Of a DNA stretch of 25,384 bases, positions 1 through 6,501 are shown one piece after another. Location: NCBI GenBank assembly GCA_009992615.1, contig JAACVA010000081.1:1-25384 (forward strand), read 5' to 3'. The position numbers were made by a program, and so were the translations under genes. Numbering within the stretch: position 1 is the first letter of the stretch; each line of letters opens with the position of its first letter. The notes under the pieces are model-generated. The model did not search any database, was not told the DNA's origin, and saw only the letters and a list, made by a program, of their open reading frames with translations. Origin of the DNA: Rhodobacterales bacterium. Its GTDB lineage: Bacteria; Pseudomonadota; Alphaproteobacteria; Rhodobacterales; Rhodobacteraceae.

Positions 1-392
1 CGCTCAATCGTGGAGACCGAAAGGGCAGGGGCCTTCCCGGCAGGTGCAGCCAGATCAGCCAGATAAAGCCCAACCATCTCGGGCAAGGGGGGCAGAGGTT
101 CCGTGCCTTTCAGTCGGCACCAGCGGGTGAAGTGTTTCCAGTCGGCGGCGTAGGCCTTTTTCGTGTTCCCAGCCGTCGAGGCCTCGGCGTAGTCGCGGGC
201 AGTGTCGATCAGCCGGTCGAGCGCGCCGGAACCGGCCACATGAGCGGGCAGAGCGATTGAGGCTCGGTCCCGAGAGGTTCTCTCGTCGTGTTCGTCATTG
301 TTCAGCGAGTCACAGGACGCTGAGCTCGAAATCTCTGCGCCAGACGGGTCCGAATCCTCGATTTTGGTGCTGTTATTCGTAGGACTACTCAT
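1..392 (-). CDS. Tyrosine recombinase / phage-type integrase, N-terminal part (runs off window)
   Basis: The minus-strand frame opens with ATG at 392 and stays open for 130 codons to the window edge. The first ~45 residues are Ser/Asp/Glu-rich and probably disordered. They are followed by a segment typical of the N-terminal core-binding (SAM-like) domain of tyrosine recombinases: RLIDTARDYAEASTAGNTKK, then AYAADWKHFTRWC and VGLYLADLA. The catalytic domain with the R-H-R-Y residues lies outside the window and cannot be checked. The gene reads away from the DUF1403-ScpB pair, and a near-perfect palindrome lies 22-50 bases upstream of its start, which could be its recombination core or an operator. 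The family call rests on the arm/core-binding domain pattern only. Confidence 0.8.
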   Translation of the reverse strand, partial: MSSPTNNSTKIEDSDPSGAEISSSASCDSLNNDEHDERTSRDRASIALPAHVAGSGALDRLIDTARDYAEASTAGNTKKAYAADWKHFTRWCRLKGTEPLPPLPEMVGLYLADLAAPAGKAPALSVSTIE

Positions 393-413
393 GTTTCCGA
401 GCATATCATTTTG

Positions 414-442
414 ACGTCCGATAATGCAAGATTATCGGACAT
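414..442. other. Near-perfect palindrome, candidate recombinase core site or operator
   Basis: Left arm ACGTCCGATAAT (414-425) and right arm ATTATCGGACAT (431-442) are reverse complements with one mismatch in 12; the inner ten pairs (GTCCGATAAT) are perfect. The centre is GCAAG. Read as 11-base arms around a 7-base spacer, it has the geometry of known tyrosine-recombinase core sites (for example 11-6-11 in dif). It lies between the divergent integrase (start 392) and DUF1403 (start 519), so an autoregulatory operator is equally possible. A second, weaker inverted repeat, CGGCGGTT/AACCGCCG at 462-498, follows and could be an accessory site. There is no T-run, so a terminator is unlikely. Confidence 0.55.
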
Positions 443-518
443 TGCGGCGCAGCCCATGAGGCGGCGGTTGTGATGCAATTCGCTGGCCATAACCGCCGTG
501 GCAGGTTAGCCTGCGGAC

Positions 519-1406
519 ATGAGGAAACCCAGCTCTGACGCGATGATCGGCGCCATCACCACCCCCCCCTTGCCGGGCTGGATCGGCGCGGCACCCGCAG
601 AAACCCTTGAGGATGCGGCGTTTCGATCCGGTGCGGCGCTGGCGCATCTGCATCTGGTGGCGAGGCAGGGGGCGGTTCCGCAAAAACTGTGGCGCGACCG
701 GCTGGCGCTGGCGGCGGCTGAGGTCTGCATGGGGTTTGCGGGGCGGCGCGAAGGGGCGAGCGCTTTACGCGATGCGCTGCATCTGACGCGACCCGGCGAC
801 GATCCCGGCCCCGCAGGAAAGGTCCTGCGGCAATGGTCGCAGGCTGTGGCGCGGCCGATCTCGGTGGCGGGGCTTGCCAAGGCGCTGGACGGCGCAGCAC
901 CTGAGCGGATTGCCCTCTGCCTTGATGCCGTGGGGCCAACGCCGGTGGACCGGGCGGCACTGGTGATCGAAGCCGTGCTGACTGACAGCCCGCGCGAAGA
1001 AACGGGCGCCCTGATCCTGGCCGATGCCGTGCTGGCGAAGTCCCTGGGTCAGGATCATGTCCTGCCGCTTCTGTCGCTGGCCTTGAAGACGCGGGACATG
1101 CGGTTGCGGGGTGATGACCTGCGGCTTGCCTGCCACCGGTCAGTGCTGGCCGGGGCCCGGCAGGCGCTGCCACTGGCCGCCGACCTGGCCTGCCGGGCAG
1201 TGCGGCTGCGGGCGGTGGCGCCAAAGCTCAGGGCGAAAGGGGCGGCGCGGGCGGTTGAGCTGTTCCTGTCGCAGGATGCGTTGGCGCCTTCTGCGTTGGA
1301 TTTCATGTCGGACCGCGCGGCGCGGCGACTGTGTGACAGACTGGTCGATCTGGGTACCCTGCGCGAATTGACCGGGCGGGATACATTCCGACTCTACGGG
1401 CTTTGA
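519..1406 (+). CDS. DUF1403 family protein
   Basis: This 295-residue protein is Ala/Leu/Arg-rich, mostly helical and lacks a signal peptide or membrane segment. Features that recall DUF1403 are the opening (PPLPGWI), the DAAFRSGAALAHLHLVAR stretch, the LRDALHLTRPGDDPGPAG segment and the C-terminal RRLCDRLVDLGTLRELTGR-FRLYGL end. The function is unknown. It overlaps or abuts the next gene (its TGA at 1404-1406 falls inside a TTGA overlap or two bases before ATG 1409), which implies translational coupling with the ScpB-like protein. From memory, DUF1403 and ScpB-like genes are often found beside tyrosine recombinases on alphaproteobacterial plasmids and islands, as here. The ATG at 519 is preceded by only a weak AGG motif. 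Confidence 0.75.
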   Translation: MRKPSSDAMIGAITTPPLPGWIGAAPAETLEDAAFRSGAALAHLHLVARQGAVPQKLWRDRLALAAAEVCMGFAGRREGASALRDALHLTRPGDDPGPAGKVLRQWSQAVARPISVAGLAKALDGAAPERIALCLDAVGPTPVDRAALVIEAVLTDSPREETGALILADAVLAKSLGQDHVLPLLSLALKTRDMRLRGDDLRLACHRSVLAGARQALPLAADLACRAVRLRAVAPKLRAKGAARAVELFLSQDALAPSALDFMSDRAARRLCDRLVDLGTLRELTGRDTFRLYGL

Positions 1407-1408
1407 CG

Positions 1409-2017
1409 ATGGCGCGGCGCGAGCAACCGGAGCTTGACCGCGAGTTGGCCGAAATGCCGCCCGATCTGCGCTGGCGGGAATGGATGCGGCGGATCGAGGC
1501 CGTGCTTTTTGCCTCCGCCACGCCGGTCGCGCGGGACGATCTGGCGCGGGTGGTCGGGCCGGGGGCATCGGTCGATCTGCTGATCGAGGATCTTGCGGCG
1601 GATCTGGAGGGCCGCCCCTATGAGGTGGTGCAGGTGGGCGCGGGATGGATGCTGCGCACCAGACCCGCCTATGCCCCGGCGATCCGCGCGGCGGCGGACG
1701 TGGGGGGGCGCGATCTGGCTCTGTCGGCGTTTGATCTTGCCGTTCTGGCGGCGATTGCCTTTTATCAACCGATCAGCCGCGACGGGTTGAAGGAGATTTT
1801 CGGGAAAGAGATCAGCCGTGACCTGATCGGCCGCCTGGCCGAGCGTGACCTGATCGGCACCGGCCCACGCGAACCGCGACGCGGCGCGCCCTATACATTC
1901 GTCACCACGGATGCCTTCCTGGCCGCCTTCGGGATGGCGTCCTTGCGCGACCTGCCAGATCCCGAGCAGCTTGCAGATGCCGGCCTGGCGGGCCCGTCGG
2001 AGGCCTACGACATTTAA
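1409..2017 (+). CDS. ScpB-like winged-helix protein (SMC-Scp family), accessory type
   Basis: The protein has about 202 residues. The N-terminal half (WREWMRRIEAVLFASATPV, then DDLARVVG and LIEDLAADLEGRPYEVVQVGAGWMLR) matches the first winged helix of ScpB. The second half (LSAFDLAVLAAIAFYQPISR, LKEIFGKEISRDLIGRL, RDLIGTGPREPRRGAPYTFV) matches the second winged helix, including the GRPY/PYTF-like turn. Chromosomal ScpB binds the ScpA kleisin within the SMC condensin; here there is no scpA or smc nearby and the partners are DUF1403 and an integrase, so a role in element maintenance or recombination is an inference. The start is ambiguous: TTG at 1403 overlaps the DUF1403 stop, whereas ATG at 1409 follows it by two bases. 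I use the ATG. Confidence 0.75.
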   Translation: MARREQPELDRELAEMPPDLRWREWMRRIEAVLFASATPVARDDLARVVGPGASVDLLIEDLAADLEGRPYEVVQVGAGWMLRTRPAYAPAIRAAADVGGRDLALSAFDLAVLAAIAFYQPISRDGLKEIFGKEISRDLIGRLAERDLIGTGPREPRRGAPYTFVTTDAFLAAFGMASLRDLPDPEQLADAGLAGPSEAYDI

Positions 2018-2343
2018 GGAGCGGGTGGAGCTTCGGCAGGAGATCGGCGGCCTTCATGAAGCTGGATCGCTGCCCGCAGCAGGGCGACCAGATCAGTCGC
2101 TCTGGGGGAGGAGGCCCGCCGCAGACCGGCAGTTTCGGCAAGCTGATCCGTGAGCGCCTTGACCAGCCCGTTGTGGTTTCCAGCGGCATTGGCAAGCCGG
2201 ACCCAAAGGTTCAGCGGGCCACCACCCTGGTCGCCCTCTATCCGAAACCGCCCCACTGACAGTCGTCGAAAGAAATCATGGCGAACCTGATGCGACAGAC
2301 GCGATATCGATGACTTCGTAGCACCGATTGGCACCGGGCTCAC
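2014..2343 (-). CDS. Hypothetical protein, 109 residues
   Basis: This open minus-strand frame converges on the ScpB-like gene and overlaps its stop by a few bases. It includes FFRRLSVGRFRIEGDQGGGPLNLWVRL followed by a helical stretch (VKALTDQLAET, ATDLVALLRAAIQLHE). No family is recognised. The tidy stop-to-stop arrangement with the ScpB-like gene and the ordered amphipathic helices argue for a real gene. The high GC content, which lengthens chance frames, and the decayed neighbourhood downstream argue against it. The first residues may not belong to it; an internal start is possible. Confidence 0.3.
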   Translation of the reverse strand: MSPVPIGATKSSISRLSHQVRHDFFRRLSVGRFRIEGDQGGGPLNLWVRLANAAGNHNGLVKALTDQLAETAGLRRASSPRATDLVALLRAAIQLHEGRRSPAEAPPAP

Positions 2344-2358
2344 AGCCGCAAGGGCAGA

Positions 2359-2583
2359 TCAGGCTGTAGCTACAATGACGGGAAGAGTGGTCTGTCCGGC
2401 GGCGAAAGCGATAAGAAAGCGGCCAGTGATGTCCACGGGGGCTCCGGTAGCGGGTGCGGAGACCTGCCTGCGAACGAGAATCTCGTGACCGGTGTTGTCG
2501 ACCAGGGTCAGGGTGCCGAGGCCGATGATGCTGGCCCTGTTGCTGACGCGGCCTGCGACGGTGACGGACCGGCCCTCCCACGC
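2359..2583 (-). pseudogene. C-terminal fragment of an OB-fold-like protein, cut by an IS5-family end
   Basis: Reading leftward from the IS end at 2584, the minus strand encodes about 74 residues ending in a normal stop: WEGRSVTVAGRVSNRASI, LGTLTLVDNTGHEILVRRQV, GAPVDITGRFLIAFAAGQTT. The V-V-G-V / L-L-D-T-G-x-I pattern is what an OB-fold (tRNA-anti-like) domain looks like. Upstream the frame runs straight into the terminal bases of an IS5-family element, so the N-terminal part of the gene is missing. The parent protein cannot be named. The OB call is pattern-based and tentative; the truncation is clear from the abrupt IS boundary. Confidence 0.4.
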
Positions 2584-2802
2584 GGCTCTGTTGCACAAAT
2601 CAGGTGAGGGATTCATCTCGTGAATCCAGCATTGTAGCTGGAGGGCATGAGCAGACCCACACCCCCTCCTGCAAGACCAGGAACTGGCCCGCGTATAACG
2701 AAGCGCTCAAGCGCCGCGGCTCGCTGACGATCTGGTTTGATTCCACCATGACCTGGGCGGCGGAGCCCACCGGCAAACGCAACCGACAGGCCGACTACAG
2801 TG
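2584..2802 (+). mobile_element. IS5-family remnant: one terminus plus 5' end of transposase
   Basis: The terminus begins GGCTCTGTTGCACAAATC, of the type seen at IS5-family ends. A transposase start follows at ATG 2647 (MSRPTP), preceded by GGAGG. The recognisable N-terminal transposase sequence (CKTRNWPAYNEALKRRG, SLTIWFDSTMTWAAEPTGKR, NRQADYS) is in a different frame from that ATG, so a base was gained or lost in the C-rich stretch near 2660-2670. Homology stops at about 2800, before any catalytic residue, and no matching second end is seen downstream. This is a dead fragment, of a different subtype from the copy at 8153-9206, whose ends differ. Confidence 0.75.
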
Positions 2803-2884
2803 GTGAGGAGGACAAGAAAACAGTCCGGGGGTCTGTTTGCGCGCAGGAGCCCGAACGGGATTAGGGGATTGTCAGTCGAAGGGA

Positions 2885-3048
2885 TGGCCCAGAAGCCAGA
2901 GATGCGCGGGGAGCCCGCGCCAAGGTGGAAGCCTTCGCCCGGGATATGGGCTACACTCTGGCCGAACTTGTCGACACCGAGACGAAAACCGCAGTGGTTC
3001 GTGGACGCGCTGCCTGCTGGGAAGACAGCAGGGGATTGGGCTGGTGGG
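2885..3048 (+). pseudogene. H-NS family (HvrA/Spb-like) nucleoid protein remnant
   Basis: One frame reads EARDARGARAKVEAFARDM then GYTLAELVDTET (to about 2978), which resembles the end of the H-NS oligomerisation domain in alphaproteobacteria. The neighbouring frame then reads RKPQWFVDALPAGKTAGDWA (from about 2983), which resembles the very end of the DNA-binding domain, normally written GRGRKPQWFVDAL. The linker and the WSGRGR AT-hook-like loop between them are missing and the frame changes at the join. The gene therefore lost a block internally and also lacks its beginning. It cannot make a functional silencer. No other gene is visible from 2803 to 3181. Confidence 0.6.
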
Positions 3049-3181
3049 TGCGCTCTCGCCCGGTAACGGTCGCAGTATTTGGCCCAGCTTCTTGTTCGGC
3101 AATTGTTTTTACGAACGCGGCGACGGAACCGCCAAGGCTGTTCGTTTGAATACTCAGAATGCCATACAAGGAGTATACCGC

Positions 3182-3628
3182 ATGAAAGCCGCCACCACTG
3201 TCGTCGTCGCCCTCTTGTCGCTCACCTCACCTGCTTTTGCCCAACAAGGGCAGGGCGGTGGCCAGCCCGGCGCACAATTTATTCAGAACTGGGATCTGTC
3301 AGGTAACGGCCATGTCAGCCGTGCTGATTTTCTTCAGCGGCGCGACGATATCTTCCGGATGTTTGATGCCGATGAAAACGACAGTCTGGGGGAAGCGGAT
3401 TTGCAGGCGATAGCCGACCATCTGGCGGCTGAGGAAAACCAGCGGGGCCATGCGACCGGCGGCCGGGGTCCCGGGCTGATCATCCATGAAGCGATGACGC
3501 TTCAATTCAATGACACAGATGGCGACGGCGCGATTTCACGGGCTGAATTTGCCGAAAGCAGTGTGCGGGTTTTTGGCATGCTTGATGCGAATGGCGACGA
3601 CAAGATCGACAGTGCCGATTTTCGCTGA
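3182..3628 (+). CDS. Secreted EF-hand calcium-binding protein
   Basis: This 148-residue protein has a clear Sec signal peptide (MKAATTVVVALLSLTSPAFA, cleaved after AFA) and four EF-hand-like loops. The loops begin at NWDLSGNGHVSRADF, MFDADENDSLGEADL, FNDTDGDGAISRAEF and MLDANGDDKIDSADF. The third and fourth are canonical (DTDGDGAISRAE, DANGDDKIDSAD); the first is near-canonical. It probably binds calcium in the periplasm; partners are unknown. The start at 3182 is chosen because AGGAG lies 8 bases upstream and a signal peptide follows. The longer open frame upstream, back to 2837, overlaps the H-NS remnant and is not coding. It precedes the one-TM protein and DedA in the same direction and may be co-transcribed. 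Confidence 0.85.
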   Translation: MKAATTVVVALLSLTSPAFAQQGQGGGQPGAQFIQNWDLSGNGHVSRADFLQRRDDIFRMFDADENDSLGEADLQAIADHLAAEENQRGHATGGRGPGLIIHEAMTLQFNDTDGDGAISRAEFAESSVRVFGMLDANGDDKIDSADFR

Positions 3629-3682
3629 CAGGTTGGGCCGTGCGCGACGCGATCCGTGTCGCGCGGCCCGTGCCGAGGTGCA

Positions 3683-4015
3683 ATGAAACGTCTTTATGGT
3701 CGTCCTGTGCTGCTGAAGCTCGCGTTCATTGTGACGCTGGCTCTGGCACTGGCGTTTGCTTTGCGTCTTGGTGTTGGCGTTCTTTACTGGAATGCCAACC
3801 AGACCCGCCCCATAGAGCCGTGGATGCCGATCGGTTATATCTCGAGGTCGTGGGACGTTCCGCCCGAAATTCTGGCGCAAGCACTGGAGGTCGAACTGGC
3901 CAGCCTGCCGCGTCAGAGCCTTGAGCGTATTGCTGCGCTTCAGGGCGTGAGTGTCACTGAGTTGATTGCCCGGCTGGACTCTGCGATTGCGGCCCATCAC
4001 GGCACGCCACCATGA
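3683..4015 (+). CDS. Small single-TM protein coupled to DedA
   Basis: This 110-residue protein has a basic N-terminus (MKRLYGRP), one hydrophobic segment (about residues 9-30, LLKLAFIVTLALALAFALRL) and then a soluble domain. That domain contains MPIGYISRSWDVPPEILAQA and a helix-turn-helix-like end (RIAALQGVSVTELIARLDSA). The topology suggests a membrane-anchored protein with a small helical domain. No named family is recognised. Its stop overlaps the DedA start (ATGA at 4012-4015), so the two are translationally coupled and probably work together at the membrane. The ATG at 3683 follows GAGG and gives a sensible N-in membrane anchor; an upstream in-frame start at 3656 would add nine residues. 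Confidence 0.7.
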   Translation: MKRLYGRPVLLKLAFIVTLALALAFALRLGVGVLYWNANQTRPIEPWMPIGYISRSWDVPPEILAQALEVELASLPRQSLERIAALQGVSVTELIARLDSAIAAHHGTPP

Positions 4016-4638
4016 CCGAGACGTTTTTCGCATTGGTCAGCGACTGGGGTGCACCCGCGCTGGCCCTGGTGACATTTCTCTCTTGCCTCGCGCTGCCTGT
4101 GCCAAGCTCTCTGATGATGCTGGCGGCCGGGGCGTTCGTGGCGGCAGGTGATTTGACGGTTGCCGCTGTGGTCGGTGCGGCCCTTGGCGGGGCCTTGCTG
4201 GGCGATCAGGCCGGCTATCAGATCGGACGGCTTGGCGGCGGCGTTCTGCGGGCGCGGCTGGACCGCAATCCTGCACGCGCGCGCCTGATCGCCGGTGCCG
4301 AAGCGCGGATGGACCGCTCTGGCGGGGTGACGGTGTTTTTCAGCCGCTGGCTGTTCAGCCCGCTGGGCCCCTATGTCAATCTGATCGCCGGGGCCACGCG
4401 CATGAACTGGCTGCGTTTCACGCTGCCCGCAGCACTGGGAGAGGTGGTGTGGGTGGCGGTCTATGTGGGCGTTGGTTATGCCTTTGGCACCCAGCTGACA
4501 ATGATCGGGGATATTCTTGGGAACCTTGTCGGTCTGGCCACATCGCTTGCCCTGGCCGCCGTCCTTGGCCGGGCGCTGTTGCAACGCGGCAAGAAAGGCC
4601 CAAAACCGAATGCTCATCAGGGTCAGGCGTGTTCCTGA
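4012..4638 (+). CDS. DedA family (VTT domain) membrane protein
   Basis: This 208-residue polytopic protein has the DedA/SNARE-associated layout. It opens with the re-entrant region (LVTFLSCLALPVPSSLMMLA), then GALLGDQAGYQIGRLGG, and the motif FFSRWLFSPLGPYVNLIAGA (the F-x-R-W/F-x-P-x-G...AG signature). C-terminal membrane helices follow. DedA proteins are inner-membrane transporters linked to lipid-carrier or lipid scrambling and proton-dependent processes; the substrate here is unknown. It is coupled to the one-TM protein upstream by ATGA overlap. Its 3' end runs 16 bases into the convergent devA gene, so the two stop codons interlock and there is no room for a terminator between them. Confidence 0.9.
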   Translation: MTETFFALVSDWGAPALALVTFLSCLALPVPSSLMMLAAGAFVAAGDLTVAAVVGAALGGALLGDQAGYQIGRLGGGVLRARLDRNPARARLIAGAEARMDRSGGVTVFFSRWLFSPLGPYVNLIAGATRMNWLRFTLPAALGEVVWVAVYVGVGYAFGTQLTMIGDILGNLVGLATSLALAAVLGRALLQRGKKGPKPNAHQGQACS

Positions 4639-5321
4639 ACCGTGACGATCTTGCCGTCTTCCAGCGTCAGGATGCGGTCTGCGCGGTCAAGGATCCGGTT
4701 ATCATGTGTCACAAGCAGGGTTGTGGTGCCCCGTTCCGCGCCCAAGCGTTTCAGCAGGTCCACGACATCGGCGGCGCTGTCCTTGTCGAGAGCCGCTGTC
4801 GGTTCATCGGCAAAGACCATGTCGGGGTTGCCGACCAGTGCGCGCGCCACCGCCACGCGCTGCTTCTGCCCACCGGACAGATTGGCGGGCAGGTAATCCA
4901 TCCGGTCTGACAGGCCAACAAGCCCCAGCGCCACCGCTGCCGCCTTGCGCGCCAGATCATCGGGCACGCGGGCGCGGACCTGAACGCCCATGACGACGTT
5001 CTGCATCGCGGTCAGGCTTTCATGCAGGTTGTGCGATTGAAAGATGAAGCCAAGCCGCTGGCGCAGCCTTGTCAATTCCGCCTCGCTCGCGCCGTGCAGC
5101 TCGTGTCCCGTCAGCTTTACCGTGCCGTCCTGCACAGCACGCAGACAGCCCAGCAAGGTCAGAACCGTGGTTTTGCCAGATCCCGATGGCCCCATAAGGA
5201 CAGTGAAACTGCCGCGTGGCAATGCCAGGTTGATGTCGAACAGAACCTGCTTGCGCGCCTCGCCCGTGCCGAACCAATGGTTCATGTTGCGCGTGTCAAC
5301 GATCATGTTGCGGTCCATCAC
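4623..5321 (-). CDS. devA: DevA-type ABC exporter ATP-binding protein
   Basis: This 232-residue ATPase of the MacB/LolD/DevA class has Walker A GPSGSGKTT (residues 44-52), Q-loop around FIFQSHNLHESLT (93-104), signature LSGGQKQRVAVARAL (148-162), Walker B MVFADEPTAALD (168-179) and the H-loop VTHDNRI. The N-terminus (NMNHWFGTGEARKQVLFDIN) is characteristic of DevA-like proteins. It energises export through the adjacent DevC permease with the DevB periplasmic adaptor. It is the last gene of devB-devC-devA, seven bases after devC. A second Met at residue 2 is an equally possible start. The exported substrate is not evident; cyanobacterial DevBCA exports glycolipids, but that need not hold here. 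Confidence 0.9.
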   Translation of the reverse strand: MMDRNMIVDTRNMNHWFGTGEARKQVLFDINLALPRGSFTVLMGPSGSGKTTVLTLLGCLRAVQDGTVKLTGHELHGASEAELTRLRQRLGFIFQSHNLHESLTAMQNVVMGVQVRARVPDDLARKAAAVALGLVGLSDRMDYLPANLSGGQKQRVAVARALVGNPDMVFADEPTAALDKDSAADVVDLLKRLGAERGTTTLLVTHDNRILDRADRILTLEDGKIVTVQEHA

Positions 5322-5328
5322 GCCCCCC

Positions 5329-6501
5329 TCAGAACAGATCGGCGGGATCTGCCGCCGCCAGCCGGCGAGTCGCGATCACGCCTGAGAGGACCGAAAACAC
5401 CACCGTGCCCACAAAGACCGTAACCGCCATGCCGGGCGTCATGGCCAGTGGAAGGGTCGTGACCTTGCCCATCAGCGTCAGGATGGCCGCGCCCACCGCA
5501 AGCCCCGGCAGGAACCCCAGGATCCCCAGAACCAGCGCCTCTTCGACAATGATGCCCAGAAAGAACCGCGGGCCGTAGCCCATCGCCTTGAAGGTCGCGT
5601 ATTCCCGCAGATGGTCCGCCACATCGGCCGACAGCACCTGATAGACGATGACCAAGCCCACCAGCACGCCGATCAGCACCCCAAAACCAAAGATGATGCC
5701 GGTGGGGCGCCGGGTTTGTTGATAACGCAAGTCTTCCTGCGCCGCGTCGGCGTAGCTTCGGATCCGCAGGGTCTTGTCAGAGATCAGGCCGCGCAGGCGC
5801 TCCACGATGGCACTGACATCTGCACCATATTGCACGCGCAGCAGGATATGGTTCGGCGCGGTTGAGCTTCGCGCGCCGAACATCGACAGAAATGTCTGGT
5901 CAGAGACGAACATATAGCCATCCCCGCCAAAGCCGCCGCCGCCCGCGAAAGTTGTAATGGCTGTCAGCGTGCGGCCCTGTGTCTCGAACGAAAAGGGCGA
6001 TTGCGGGCGGATCGCAGCCGCCTCATCCCGAGGGATTCCGCGCGTGAGCCGGTCCAGGATCGCGACGTGCTGCACTTCCAGAAAGGCGATGTCGCCCGCG
6101 ATGAGCGGGGCCAGAAAACCGGGCTGGCCTGGATCGACACCAAAGGTTGTCAGGCTGATGTCCGTATCGCCGCGCTTGAGCGGGGCCTTTGCGATGAACA
6201 GCCCCGTACCGGAAATCACGTCCGGGTCAGCAAGAGCCTGCAACATCCACTGACGCGCAACATTGCCACCCTCGGCCAGCGCATTGGCATCTGGGGCGGA
6301 AATCATGATATCGGCGTTGAAGAATTCGTAAGGTTTCAGGGTTGCGGTGGCCATCGAATTCATGATGCCAAGCTGGACAAACACCAGCACATTGGCAAAG
6401 GCCACGCCTGACAGCGCGGCAATGAACCGACCGCGCTTGTGGGTCAGTTGCAGCCAACCGATAGGCAACCTGCCGAACAGCCATTGCAGAACAATGGTCA
6501 C
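5329..6501 (-). CDS. devC: DevC-type ABC exporter permease (MacB-like)
   Basis: This 390-residue permease has the MacB/DevC plan. An N-terminal TM helix (GRFIAALSGVAFANVLVFVQLGIM, about 24-47) is followed by a large periplasmic domain (about 50-265). Three C-terminal TM helices follow, around GIIFGFGVLIGVLVGLVIVY, EALVLGILGFLPGLAVGAAI and TVFVGTVVFSVLSGVIATRR. The LREYATFKAMGYGPRFF cytoplasmic coupling helix is well conserved, and the protein ends in the family-like AADPADLF. The ATG at 6501 overlaps the devB stop (6498), so the two are translationally coupled. It should pair with DevA (cytoplasmic) and DevB (periplasmic) as one export complex. Confidence 0.9.
   Translation of the reverse strand: MTIVLQWLFGRLPIGWLQLTHKRGRFIAALSGVAFANVLVFVQLGIMNSMATATLKPYEFFNADIMISAPDANALAEGGNVARQWMLQALADPDVISGTGLFIAKAPLKRGDTDISLTTFGVDPGQPGFLAPLIAGDIAFLEVQHVAILDRLTRGIPRDEAAAIRPQSPFSFETQGRTLTAITTFAGGGGFGGDGYMFVSDQTFLSMFGARSSTAPNHILLRVQYGADVSAIVERLRGLISDKTLRIRSYADAAQEDLRYQQTRRPTGIIFGFGVLIGVLVGLVIVYQVLSADVADHLREYATFKAMGYGPRFFLGIIVEEALVLGILGFLPGLAVGAAILTLMGKVTTLPLAMTPGMAVTVFVGTVVFSVLSGVIATRRLAAADPADLF

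Noticed and set aside
2837..3181. N-terminal extension of the EF-hand protein from an upstream start
   Set aside because: The extension overlaps the H-NS remnant in another frame and would bury the signal peptide; AGGAG and the signal peptide fix the start at 3182.
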